A stretch of 64,000 nucleotides of DNA from Compostibacillus humi (lineage in GTDB: Bacteria; Bacillota; Bacilli; Bacillales; Amphibacillaceae): NCBI RefSeq assembly GCF_014637175.1, contig NZ_BMEV01000001.1, positions 1 through 64,000 of the forward strand, read 5' to 3'. The position numbers and the translations under genes are program-made. Shown here in pieces: positions 8,225 through 16,264 of this stretch (the first letter of the stretch is position 1; every line of letters starts with the position of its first letter). The notes under the pieces are model-generated. The model saw only the letters and a program-made list of their open reading frames with translations. It was not told the DNA's origin and did not search any database.

Positions 8225-9286
8225 ATGAATTTTACTACGAAACCAATTCAAGTATATCGAGGAGATTATGTAGAAAGTACCCACGATGTACATATTGCAG
8301 TTGTATCACCCGAAGGTAAGTTGATTGCCTATTATGGGGATACAAACCGGTTGACATTTGCAAGAAGTTCAATGAAACCATTGCAAGCTGTGCCAGTTGT
8401 GGAATCAGGCGCGATGGAAGAATATCAATTGACCGATCGTGAATTGTCTCTATTTTGTGCAAGTCATAGCGGTGAGCCGATTCATCGCAAAACGGTCGCC
8501 AAAGTGTTGGAAAAATTAAGTTTAAATGAAAACCATTTACAATGCGGCACACATATCCCGAGAGATTTGGACAGTTATCATAAGTTGATTAAAGCTGGAA
8601 AATCATTGACTCCATTGTTCAGTAATTGTTCGGGGAAGCATAGTGGCATGCTTGCTGGTTGTGTCAAACAAGGCTTTGAACTAAACACGTACCGGGAATT
8701 GACCCATCCCTACCAGCAACAAATCATTGATGTCATTGCTGATGTGAGCAACTTCCCTCGAGAAGAAATCACGACTTCTACGGATGGTTGCGGCGTACCG
8801 GTGCATCGTATCCCGCTATATAATTTGGCACTAGCGTTTAGTAGAATTGCTGCACCGAATGAGTGGATAAAAGGCTCGGAAAAACGCAAAGCTGCTCTAA
8901 AGCGGATAGGTGGTGCGATGTCCACTTATCCAATCATGGTAGCAGGCACCAAGCGCTTCGACACGGATTTAATGGAAGCATTTAATGGTCGGATTGTAGC
9001 AAAAGGTGGAGCTGAAGGTGTCCATTGTTTTGCGGACAAAGAGACAGGAATCGGTGTTGCTATCAAGGTCGATGATGGTAATGCAAGAGCAACTTCTGTC
9101 GCATCTATGGAGGTATTGAAGCAGTTACAGATTGGGACGCCAGCAATTTGGAAGCAACTGGATGAGTATAGCGAGGCACCAATATTAAATGCTCGCGAAG
9201 AAAAAGTTGGAGTCATTAAAGCTTCATTTGAACTAAATTACTTAACACAAAGAGGGATCGGAAATGGCACCGTTATTATCAATTAA
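8225..9286 (+). CDS. asparaginase II family protein (PF06089 type)
   Basis: Protein of 353 residues of the Rhizobium AnsA-like asparaginase II family, distinct from the common bacterial type I/II asparaginases. Visible features: RSSMKPLQAVPVVESGA (~48), FCASHSGEPIHR (~78), SNCSGKHSGMLAG (~138), and TDGCGVPVHRIPL (~188). The expected reaction is L-asparagine to aspartate plus ammonia. It sits inside the ABC operon and its 3' end overlaps the ATPase gene by 23 nt, so translation is probably coupled. In a peptide-uptake operon it may act on Asn (or beta-aspartyl compounds) released from peptides; this is inference. Confidence 0.85.
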   Translation: MNFTTKPIQVYRGDYVESTHDVHIAVVSPEGKLIAYYGDTNRLTFARSSMKPLQAVPVVESGAMEEYQLTDRELSLFCASHSGEPIHRKTVAKVLEKLSLNENHLQCGTHIPRDLDSYHKLIKAGKSLTPLFSNCSGKHSGMLAGCVKQGFELNTYRELTHPYQQQIIDVIADVSNFPREEITTSTDGCGVPVHRIPLYNLALAFSRIAAPNEWIKGSEKRKAALKRIGGAMSTYPIMVAGTKRFDTDLMEAFNGRIVAKGGAEGVHCFADKETGIGVAIKVDDGNARATSVASMEVLKQLQIGTPAIWKQLDEYSEAPILNAREEKVGVIKASFELNYLTQRGIGNGTVIIN

Positions 9287-11243
9287 GAATCTGCATGTTT
9301 CTTTTCACACATATGCAGGAAAAGTACATGCTGTCAGAGGTATAGACTTGACGGTTGAAAGAGGCGAAACGCTTGCTATCGTTGGGGAATCAGGTTCTGG
9401 CAAATCGGTCACTTCCAAAGCAATCTTCGGATTATTGCCGAAGCATAATGCTTCCATCGAGCACGGTGAAATCTGGTTTGATGGTCAAGATCTTTTAACA
9501 TTAAATAAAAAAGAAATGCAACGTATCCGAGGTTCAGAAATTGGTGTTGTTTTTCAGGATCCAATGACTGCATTAAACCCAACAATGAAAGTAGGAAAAC
9601 AAGTTGTAGAAGGTGCGATGAAACATCGGAAATTGTCAAAAAAGGAAGCATATGATTTAGCGATTGAATTATTCGAGTTGGTTGGAATACCTAATCCAGA
9701 GGTACGTATTCATCAGTATCCACACGAGTTTTCCGGTGGAATGCGCCAGCGTGTTGTCATTGCCATGGCATTAGCTTGTAAACCAAAACTGCTCATTGCG
9801 GATGAACCGACAACAGCACTAGATGTCACCATCCAAGCTCAGATTTTGGATTTATTGCGGGAAATTCAACAAAAAACCGGGACAGCAATCATCTTTATTA
9901 CACACGACTTAGGAGTTGTTGCGAATATTGCCGATTCAGTTGCCGTCATGTATGCTGGAAAAATTGTAGAGAAAGGAAAAGTGGAGGAAATTTTTCATGA
10001 ACCCATTCATCCATATACTTGGGGGTTAATACAGTCAGTTCCGAATATGGAAACGAAGGGCAAATTATATGCGATTCCAGGCAGCCCCCCGGATTTACTA
10101 AAACCTCCAAAAGGGGATGCATTTGCACCTAGAAATGAATACGCGTTGGCTATTGATTATGAAAAACAACCACCTACTTATCAAGTCAGCGACACTCATT
10201 TCGCCGCTACATGGTTGTTGCATCCACAGGCTCCTAAAATCAACTATCAGAAAAAGATAGCGGAACAATTGCATGACGAAGAAGACAATAAAGTTAAAGA
10301 CAATGACGTTTTGTTGAAGGTCAATAATTTAAAAAAGTATTTTAATCTTCCGTCAAAACAAGTATTGAAGGCAGTGGATGGAGTTAATATCGAAATTAAA
10401 AAAGGAGAAACTTTCGGACTAGTCGGTGAATCAGGTTGTGGAAAGTCCACGACAGGTCGAACGATTATCGGGCTTTATGAACCGACTGAAGGGGATATCA
10501 TATATGATAATCAGCCAGTTAATGAAAGGAATCGAGGAGCTTTCCACCAAAAAATTCAAATGATCTTTCAAGATCCTTACGCTTCGCTCAATCCAAGAAA
10601 AAAGGTGGAAGACATTATAGCTGAAGGTTTAGACATTCATGGTTTAGTACAAAACAAGCAGGAGCGGCAGGAGAGAGTACAGCAATTACTGGAAGCCGTC
10701 GGTCTACAACCTGATCATGCACAGCGATTTCCGCATGAATTTTCTGGTGGACAGCGTCAACGGATCGGGATTGCCCGTGCGCTTGCAGTTGAACCAGAAT
10801 TAATTATTGCGGATGAACCGATTTCTGCTTTGGATGTTTCGATTCAAGCACAAGTCGTCAACTTGCTTAAAGATTTGCAGAAAGAAAGAGAATTAACATA
10901 TCTTTTCATAGCGCATGATTTATCGATGGTTAAATACATTAGCAATCGGATTGGTGTCATGTACTTGGGAGTCATTGTTGAAATGGCAGAAGCAGATGAA
11001 TTGTACAAAAATCCGCTCCATCCATATACACAAGCACTGTTGTCCTCTGTACCTCTACCAGATCCACATGTAGAAAAAACAAGAGAGAGGATTATTTTAG
11101 AGGGAGGTTTACCAAGTCCAGTAGACCCACCACGTGGATGCCGCTTCAGAACTAGATGTCCTCTTGCAACAGAAAAGTGTTTAGAAGCTCCACAATGGCG
11201 AGAAGCGGAGAAGGGTCACTGGGTAGCATGTCATTATGCATGA
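9264..11243 (+). CDS. fused double ATPase of the peptide ABC transporter (DppD-DppF type)
   Basis: 659 residues with two complete ABC modules in one chain. Module 1: Walker [13 protein letters not shown] (~50), signature [10 protein letters not shown] (~160), Walker [14 protein letters not shown] (~180). Module 2: Walker [12 protein letters not shown] (~390), signature [15 protein letters not shown] (~495), Walker [14 protein letters not shown] (~515). Each module ends with the HPYT/SVP peptide-transporter tail, and the C-terminus has [15 protein letters not shown], which in DppD/DppF-like proteins can bind an Fe-S cluster. DppD and DppF are usually separate genes. The start ATG overlaps the asparaginase gene by 23 nt and has its own AGAGGG site. 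Confidence 0.93.
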   Translation: MAPLLSIKNLHVSFHTYAGKVHAVRGIDLTVERGETLAIVGESGSGKSVTSKAIFGLLPKHNASIEHGEIWFDGQDLLTLNKKEMQRIRGSEIGVVFQDPMTALNPTMKVGKQVVEGAMKHRKLSKKEAYDLAIELFELVGIPNPEVRIHQYPHEFSGGMRQRVVIAMALACKPKLLIADEPTTALDVTIQAQILDLLREIQQKTGTAIIFITHDLGVVANIADSVAVMYAGKIVEKGKVEEIFHEPIHPYTWGLIQSVPNMETKGKLYAIPGSPPDLLKPPKGDAFAPRNEYALAIDYEKQPPTYQVSDTHFAATWLLHPQAPKINYQKKIAEQLHDEEDNKVKDNDVLLKVNNLKKYFNLPSKQVLKAVDGVNIEIKKGETFGLVGESGCGKSTTGRTIIGLYEPTEGDIIYDNQPVNERNRGAFHQKIQMIFQDPYASLNPRKKVEDIIAEGLDIHGLVQNKQERQERVQQLLEAVGLQPDHAQRFPHEFSGGQRQRIGIARALAVEPELIIADEPISALDVSIQAQVVNLLKDLQKERELTYLFIAHDLSMVKYISNRIGVMYLGVIVEMAEADELYKNPLHPYTQALLSSVPLPDPHVEKTRERIILEGGLPSPVDPPRGCRFRTRCPLATEKCLEAPQWREAEKGHWVACHYA

Positions 11244-11247
11244 AACT

Positions 11248-11296
11248 AAAAAGGTTCCAGTTATCTATTTTTGATAATTGGAACCTTTTGTTTTGT
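11248..11296 (+). terminator. rho-independent terminator of the peptide ABC operon
   Basis: AAAAAGGTTCCAGTTATC pairs almost perfectly with GATAATTGGAACCTTTT around a TATTTTT loop, followed by GTTTTGTC. It marks the end of the sigma-54-controlled unit. Base composition becomes markedly richer in G+C shortly after it. Confidence 0.9.
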
Positions 11297-11445
11297 CATT
11301 TAAATCGAATATGGTTAGTAAATGACCTTTTTATTTTAGAATGTATCCAAATACTAGGATCTTTGATGACATAATCAAAGTGTACACCAGTATCCGTTTA
11401 CCGACAAAATATTTGTTACTTCTGAAAGCAATACGCGTGCTCAAT

Positions 11446-12276
11446 TTACCGCTCTCTTAATACTCTTTTTGCTCTCCTATATACCGGCTCGTCGATCATT
11501 TGTCCGTCCAGCTGGATTGCTGCCTTTCCTTCTCTTTTTGCCTGTTCAAAGGCGCTCACTACCGCCTCTGCCCAGGCCATTTCCTCTTCCGCCGGAGACA
11601 GCGCCTGCTGTACTGGATCGATTTGTTTCGGATGGATGCACAGCTTGGCAAACATGCCTAGCTGCTTCGCTATGTTTGTTTCCCGGCGCAGTCCTTCCAG
11701 ATCATGAATATTTACAAAGACGGTGTCGATAGGGCTTGGAAGTCCGTAAGCTTTCGAAGCAACGACGAGGGCGGAACGGGGATAGATGAGCTCCGTTTCC
11801 TCCTCGGTTACGTCGATGCCCAATTCAAGGCAGTAATCCATGGCCCCGAAAGCGAGGCGGTAAACTTGTTGTGAGGAGGCGACGATGGCAGGAGCTTTCA
11901 GCACTCCTTTCGCCGATTCAATCAATGGGATAATTCGCTGGGATGCCTGCAGTTCCATTGCAACGGTCTGAATTTCTTCTGCTCCTTCTGCTTTCGGCAC
12001 CATGATTCCGAGTTCCGGATATTCACGAACGAACTGGACGTCTTCCTCCCACCAGACAGTCGAAAGCCTGTTCATGCGAACGTAAATCGGCTTCTTGCTG
12101 GAAGGGTTGTTTTCCAGGAAAAGACGGATCTGTTCCCGGGCCGCATCTTTTCGCTTCTCTTCCACTGCATCTTCCAGGTCAATGATTACCGCATCTGCCG
12201 GGCTTTCCATTGCTTTTTGAAAGCGCTCCGGACGGTCGCCCGGCACAAATAAGTACGTCTTCTCTCCGTGCAACAT
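11446..12276 (-). CDS. HpcH/HpaI (CitE-like) aldolase/lyase
   Basis: 276 residues, the CitE-like beta-subunit fold that cleaves (or condenses) acyl-CoA substrates such as citramalyl-CoA, malyl-CoA or citryl groups. Motifs: LFVPGDRPERF (~9), DLEDAVEEKRKDAAR (~34), YVRMNRL (~64), LIESAKG (~118) and FGAMDYCLELGID (~143), the usual Mg2+/CoA ester site. It is the last gene of the leftward operon, 20 bp after a class III CoA-transferase, so a CoA-ester lyase of the citramalyl-CoA type is plausible. No citrate-lyase alpha, gamma or accessory genes are present, so it is not a classical citrate lyase. Confidence 0.85.
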   Translation of the reverse strand: MLHGEKTYLFVPGDRPERFQKAMESPADAVIIDLEDAVEEKRKDAAREQIRLFLENNPSSKKPIYVRMNRLSTVWWEEDVQFVREYPELGIMVPKAEGAEEIQTVAMELQASQRIIPLIESAKGVLKAPAIVASSQQVYRLAFGAMDYCLELGIDVTEEETELIYPRSALVVASKAYGLPSPIDTVFVNIHDLEGLRRETNIAKQLGMFAKLCIHPKQIDPVQQALSPAEEEMAWAEAVVSAFEQAKREGKAAIQLDGQMIDEPVYRRAKRVLRER

Positions 12277-12296
12277 ACTCTGCTCCTTTCATTTCC

Positions 12297-13490
12297 TTAT
12301 GCCTGGATGACTCCTCGTTCCTCTAGCTTTCTGATTTCTTCTTCTTTTAAGCCGAGCTCATGCAAAATGTCCGCCGTATCTTCCCCGAGCTTCGGCGGAG
12401 ATTTTTTAATTTCCAGCGGCGTATCTGACATCTGTACCGGGAGCCGTGGCAGTTTTAACTCTTTAATGTTGTCATGGGGCACCGATACGAGCATCTCCGT
12501 ACTTTCCAGCTGCGGGTCGTCAAGGACTTGGGAAATCCGCTGGATCACCGAACTTGGGATGCCTCCTGCCTCCAGCTTTTCTATCCAGTTTTTTGCCGTA
12601 TCTTTCCGAAACTCATCCTCCAGCAGTTCATTCAGTACTTTCCGGTTTTTTACCCGGTCCGGGTTCGTTCGGAAACGGGGGTCCCGGGTCCATTCTTCTT
12701 TGCCGACGACGTTACAAAGCTTTTGGAACAGAGAATCGTTGGAAATGCCGATCATAATCGGGTCATCTTTTGTCGCAAAATCGCCGTAAGGAGCAAAGGC
12801 CGCATGATTCGAGCCCATCTTTTTCGGCTCTTCTCCCGTAGCCATATAGGAAAGCAAATGATATCCGGTCCAGAACACTCCCGTTTCATATAAAGACGTT
12901 TCCACCTTTTGCCCTTTGCCCGTCTCTTTTCGATGGTACAGCGCAGAAACGACGCCGAGGGCTCCCCACATAGCGCTACCCTGGTCTAATATCGACACTG
13001 CCGCCCGGGCAACTCCGCCTTCTTCCGTTCCGTTTATCCCCATAATTCCCGTATCCGCCTGCAAAATCGCATCATAGCCGGGCTTATGCCGTTTTTCTCC
13101 TGACTGTCCATAGGCAGACAAAGAACAATAAATTAGGGATTCATTGATTTCTTTCAGTTTCTCATAGCCAAAGCCTAAACTGTCCGCTTTGCCGTAGCGG
13201 AAATTTTCGACAAAAACATCCGCATTTTCGACGAGTCGGTAAACGATGTTTTTGCCTTCCTCTTCTTTTAAATTGATGACGATGGAGCGCTTATTCCGGT
13301 TAATATGCAAATAATAGACTCCGTCTCCTTCCCATAAGGGCCCCATCCTGCGGGCATCGTCCCCGATATTCGGCCGTTCAATTTTAATCACTTCCGCTCC
13401 CAGATCAGCGAGAATCATCGTTAAACTGGGACCGGAAATATTCGTCGTTATGTCAACGACCTTGACTCCTTCCAAAGGTCCGCTCATCAT
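12297..13490 (-). CDS. class III CoA-transferase (CaiB/BaiF family)
   Basis: 397 residues; transfers CoA between carboxylic acids via an aspartyl-CoA anhydride. The likely catalytic Asp is D140 in KPGYDAILQADTG. The N-terminal PLEGVKVVDITTNISGPSL and ADLGAEVIKIERP motifs are typical. It would activate the dicarboxylate imported by the transporters upstream, using succinyl-CoA or acetyl-CoA as donor. It follows the GntR gene after a hairpin and carries a GntR-operator-like half just upstream, which may allow separate control. Donor and acceptor cannot be told from the sequence. Confidence 0.9.
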   Translation of the reverse strand: MMSGPLEGVKVVDITTNISGPSLTMILADLGAEVIKIERPNIGDDARRMGPLWEGDGVYYLHINRNKRSIVINLKEEEGKNIVYRLVENADVFVENFRYGKADSLGFGYEKLKEINESLIYCSLSAYGQSGEKRHKPGYDAILQADTGIMGINGTEEGGVARAAVSILDQGSAMWGALGVVSALYHRKETGKGQKVETSLYETGVFWTGYHLLSYMATGEEPKKMGSNHAAFAPYGDFATKDDPIMIGISNDSLFQKLCNVVGKEEWTRDPRFRTNPDRVKNRKVLNELLEDEFRKDTAKNWIEKLEAGGIPSSVIQRISQVLDDPQLESTEMLVSVPHDNIKELKLPRLPVQMSDTPLEIKKSPPKLGEDTADILHELGLKEEEIRKLEERGVIQA

Positions 13491-13512
13491 TGCCGCTCCT
13501 TCCTTTATTAGG

Positions 13513-13524
13513 ATATTGGATACA
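13513..13524. promoter_or_regulatory. partial copy of the GntR operator motif
   Basis: ATATTGGATACA is identical to the first 12 bases of the 16-bp palindrome found complete at 32283-32298 and (inverted) at 20661-20676. It lies 23 bp before the CoA-transferase start. The second half is not conserved and no well-spaced promoter is visible, so it may be a secondary site. Confidence 0.45.
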
Positions 13525-13535
13525 TCCCGTCCAAA

Positions 13536-13558
13536 GGGGATGAAGCTTCAGCATCCCC
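13536..13558 (-). terminator. hairpin between gntR and the CoA-transferase gene
   Basis: GGGGATG (13536-13542) pairs with CATCCCC (13552-13558). On the complement it is followed by only a short T-run, so it is probably an attenuating or processing hairpin just after the GntR stop codon. Confidence 0.45.
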
Positions 13559-13565
13559 TGGGCGT

Positions 13566-14234
13566 CTAGTTTTCCGTCCGGATGACTTTCAGCAAATTAT
13601 CCCGGGTGCGCAAAATATGCTTTTCAATCGTTTTCCGCAATTTTTCCGGATTCGTTTCCTTTATATATTTCACCATTAGTTCGTGCTCTTCCTGGGCCTC
13701 CTGAAGCTGATTCGATAACAGGCTTGGCGTGTATGGCGGGATCCCTTTCCATAATGTATCTATCATGCTATGGATGCGCCGCCACGGACATCCTCTTCGC
13801 AATGCCTGGTGAAATTGGGCATTCAGCTTCGTATATTGCTCCACATCCTGTTCGTTATTTCCTAAGGCAGACATTTTTTCCAGCAAACATTCCAGCTCTT
13901 CGATGTCTTCCTCCTCTAAATACGGCAAGGAACGGACGGCCGCTTCCCCTTCGAGCAAAGCCCGCAGCTGATAAATTTCTTCAATATCTTCAGGAGAAAT
14001 CGGCGTGACGATAGCTCCCCGCCGCGGCTCAATGCGCACCAAGCCTTCCACTTCCAATTGGCGCAGCGCTTCCCGGATCGGCATCCGGCTGACGCCGAGT
14101 TTTGCCGCCCATTCTTCTTGAACGAGCCGGTCGCCCATTTTAAATTCTCCTTTTAAAATAACCTCTCTCAGCTTGCTCGTAACTTTATACTGTAGTGTTG
14201 CCCGATCTTGTTCCGATAACAAATATTTTCCCAT
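13566..14234 (-). CDS. GntR-family regulator, FadR/FCD subfamily
   Basis: 222 residues. N-terminal winged helix (LQYKVTSKLREVILKGEFKMGDRLVQEEWAAKLGVSRMPIREALRQLEVEGLV, ~15-68) and an all-helical FCD ligand domain (~80-210) with the metal-site pattern E..NAQFHQAL ... H..L...I. Members bind organic acids and usually repress adjacent catabolic genes. It is embedded in the operon it probably controls: the promoter at 20658-20686 and the SSS promoter at 32280-32308 both have an ATATTGGATACARTAT palindrome in their spacer, a sequence type favoured by FCD regulators. Start after AGGAGGTGGAAGG. Confidence 0.9.
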   Translation of the reverse strand: MGKYLLSEQDRATLQYKVTSKLREVILKGEFKMGDRLVQEEWAAKLGVSRMPIREALRQLEVEGLVRIEPRRGAIVTPISPEDIEEIYQLRALLEGEAAVRSLPYLEEEDIEELECLLEKMSALGNNEQDVEQYTKLNAQFHQALRRGCPWRRIHSMIDTLWKGIPPYTPSLLSNQLQEAQEEHELMVKYIKETNPEKLRKTIEKHILRTRDNLLKVIRTEN

Positions 14235-14317
14235 CCTTCCACCTCCTAAATTGAAATTTTCCTTCCCACGGCTTAGCGACAGGGCCCATTTCCCCGCGCA
14301 CAGGGGGACAAGAGAGC

Positions 14318-14866
14318 CTACTGCTGAAACGCGCGGACTCCTTCCTCGTAAAAGTCGCCGCCATATACATCATGGATGACGATGGCAGGGAAATTTTCCA
14401 CTTCCAGTTTATGAATCGCTTCCGTCCCTAAGTCATGGAAGGCAATGACCTCCACCGACCGGATTGCTTTGGAAATCAAGGCCGCTGCTCCTCCGACCGC
14501 TGCAAAATAAACGGCTTCGTGCTCGACAATTGCCTTTTTTACTTCTTCGCTCCGGTAGCCTTTGCCGATCATGCCTTTTAACCCCATTTCAAGAAGGGTT
14601 GGGGTATATTTGTCCATCCGGCTGCTCGTTGTCGGACCGGCAGAGCCAATGACTTGCCCAGGTTTTGCCGGCGTCGGACCGACGTAATAAATTACCTGAT
14701 TTTCGATCGGAAAGGGCAGCGGTTTCCCTTCTTGAATCAGCTCGTACAGGCGCTGATGGGCGGCATCCCGGGCCGTATAGACGGTGCCCGAAAGCAATAC
14801 CCGGTCCCCTGCGCGCAAATCCTGAATTGCTTGCTTATCCAAAGGCAGCTTTAGTTTTTTTGCCAT
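14318..14866 (-). CDS. class I fumarase/tartrate dehydratase-type hydro-lyase, beta subunit
   Basis: 182 residues corresponding to the C-terminal (beta) domain of class I fumarases and to TtdB. Motifs: AGDRVLLSGTVYTARDAAHQRL (~18-40) and GPTTSSRMDKYTPTLLEMGLKGMIGKG (~75-100), conserved substrate-binding segments. It forms a heterodimer with the alpha subunit 24 bp upstream. Class I enzymes of this split type include fumarase, L-tartrate dehydratase and mesaconase; the context of CoA-ester lyases makes mesaconate/citramalate a possible substrate, but fumarate cannot be excluded. Confidence 0.9.
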   Translation of the reverse strand: MAKKLKLPLDKQAIQDLRAGDRVLLSGTVYTARDAAHQRLYELIQEGKPLPFPIENQVIYYVGPTPAKPGQVIGSAGPTTSSRMDKYTPTLLEMGLKGMIGKGYRSEEVKKAIVEHEAVYFAAVGGAAALISKAIRSVEVIAFHDLGTEAIHKLEVENFPAIVIHDVYGGDFYEEGVRAFQQ

Positions 14867-14890
14867 GGCAAAACCTCACATTCTCCTTTT

Positions 14891-15733
14891 CTATAACACA
14901 ACTTCTTTATGACGGTTGGCGTGACAGTTTAAGTTGACGGCTACCGGCAGGGCAGCGATATGGCACGCTTCCACCTCGATTTTTACGTCCAGCGCCGTCG
15001 TTGTGCCCCCCATCCCTTGAGGGCCGATGCCGAGTTTATTAATTTCTTCCATTAATTCTATTTCCAGGCTAGCGATATCCGGGTCGGCATGGCGCTTCCC
15101 GACCGGGCGGAAAAGGGACTTTTTCGCCAAGTAGGCGCATCGTTCAAAATTGCCGCCGATGCCGACACCGACGACTAACGGCGGGCAGGCATTCGGACCC
15201 GCTGCCCGGACGACATCCAAAATATAAGCCTTAATGCCGTCAACGCCGTCCGACGGTTTCAGCATTTTCAAGCCGCTCATATTTTCCGCCCCGCCGCCCT
15301 TTGCTGTCATTTTCAGCTTCAGTCGGTCCCCTTCCGTAAATTCCAGATGAACAATCGCCGGGGTGTTGTCGCCGGTATTTTTCCGGCCAATCGGATCCCG
15401 GACGACAGAGCTGCGCAAATAGCCGTCCTGATACCCTTTCCGCACCCCTTCATTGATCGCATCCGTCAAACTGCCGCCGGCAATGTGGCAATCCTGCCCG
15501 ATTTCCACGATAAATACAGCCGTTCCCGTGTCCTGGCACATCGGCATATATTCCCTTGCGGCAATTTCCGCGTTTTCAATCAGCTGGGAAATGATCTCTT
15601 TCCCCGTTTCCGATTTCTCTGTCTTTAAAGCTTGATGAAAGGCATTCATCATGTCTTCCCCAAGCTCAAAGTTCGCCTCTTGACACATGGTGGCAACTTT
15701 CTCCACAATTTCCTCATACCGGATTACTCGCAT
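14891..15733 (-). CDS. class I fumarase/tartrate dehydratase-type hydro-lyase, alpha subunit ([4Fe-4S])
   Basis: 280 residues. Three cysteines placed for an oxygen-sensitive [4Fe-4S] cluster: MCQDTGTAVFI (~64), AAGPNACPPLVVGVGIGG (~180) and VAVNLNCHANRH (~270). GGGAENMS (~150) and GMGGTTTALDV (~245) are family hallmarks. Bacillaceae usually rely on the iron-free class II FumC for the TCA cycle, so an extra split class I enzyme in a catabolic operon argues for a dedicated substrate (mesaconate, citramalate or tartrate) rather than central metabolism. Confidence 0.92.
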   Translation of the reverse strand: MRVIRYEEIVEKVATMCQEANFELGEDMMNAFHQALKTEKSETGKEIISQLIENAEIAAREYMPMCQDTGTAVFIVEIGQDCHIAGGSLTDAINEGVRKGYQDGYLRSSVVRDPIGRKNTGDNTPAIVHLEFTEGDRLKLKMTAKGGGAENMSGLKMLKPSDGVDGIKAYILDVVRAAGPNACPPLVVGVGIGGNFERCAYLAKKSLFRPVGKRHADPDIASLEIELMEEINKLGIGPQGMGGTTTALDVKIEVEACHIAALPVAVNLNCHANRHKEVVL

Positions 15734-15775
15734 GTTGCGTTCCCTTCCTTTGTCCGCCGGAATCTGACATATGTG

Positions 15776-16255
15776 TCAGTCCCGCTTTAAGTAAAACGTT
15801 CCGAAAGCTTTCGCGACGAGCGCGCCTTTGTCATTTTCGATTTCACATTCGGTCACTGCCGTCCGCTTTCCAAGATGAAGCACTTTCGGATAAGCATACA
15901 GATACTCGCCTTTTCCGGCTTGAATAAAATTCATTTTCAGTTCCTGGGTGAACACTTTTGCTTCATTGCCTAACAGCCCAATAAGATAATGGCCGAGGGC
16001 GATATCCGCCAGGCTGAAAACCGCTCCTCCCTGGGCGACGCCAAACGTATTCTCCGTATGCTTTCCAAGCTTCATCGTAAAAACGTCGCCTTCTTTGCTG
16101 ATTTGCAAATACCTGCCAAAATAATGGGGATACGGTTTTTCTTCTTTCGTAAACAGTGCATCGAGGAACAATTCCGCATGTTCCAGCTCTTCTTCCGTCA
16201 AATGTTTCAGTTTTTCCATTAACGAATCGTATTTCTTCGTCATTTGTCCTTCCAT
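15776..16255 (-). CDS. PaaI-type hotdog-fold thioesterase
   Basis: 159 residues; hotdog fold with the family's FGVAQGGAVFSLADIALGHYL segment (~90-110) carrying the active-site Asp. It probably hydrolyses stalled or non-productive acyl-CoAs of the pathway to release CoA. It is 9 bp downstream of the MmgE/PrpD gene, in the same operon. The first ATG with AGGGGAAG is preferred; an internal ATG four codons on also has a GGAAGG site. Confidence 0.85.
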   Translation of the reverse strand: MEGQMTKKYDSLMEKLKHLTEEELEHAELFLDALFTKEEKPYPHYFGRYLQISKEGDVFTMKLGKHTENTFGVAQGGAVFSLADIALGHYLIGLLGNEAKVFTQELKMNFIQAGKGEYLYAYPKVLHLGKRTAVTECEIENDKGALVAKAFGTFYLKRD

Positions 16256-16264
16256 ACGCTTCCC

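Noticed and set aside
11446-12276. CitE-like gene as part of a citrate lyase complex
   Set aside because: No CitD, CitF, CitC, CitG or CitX relatives adjoin; a stand-alone CoA-ester lyase fits better.
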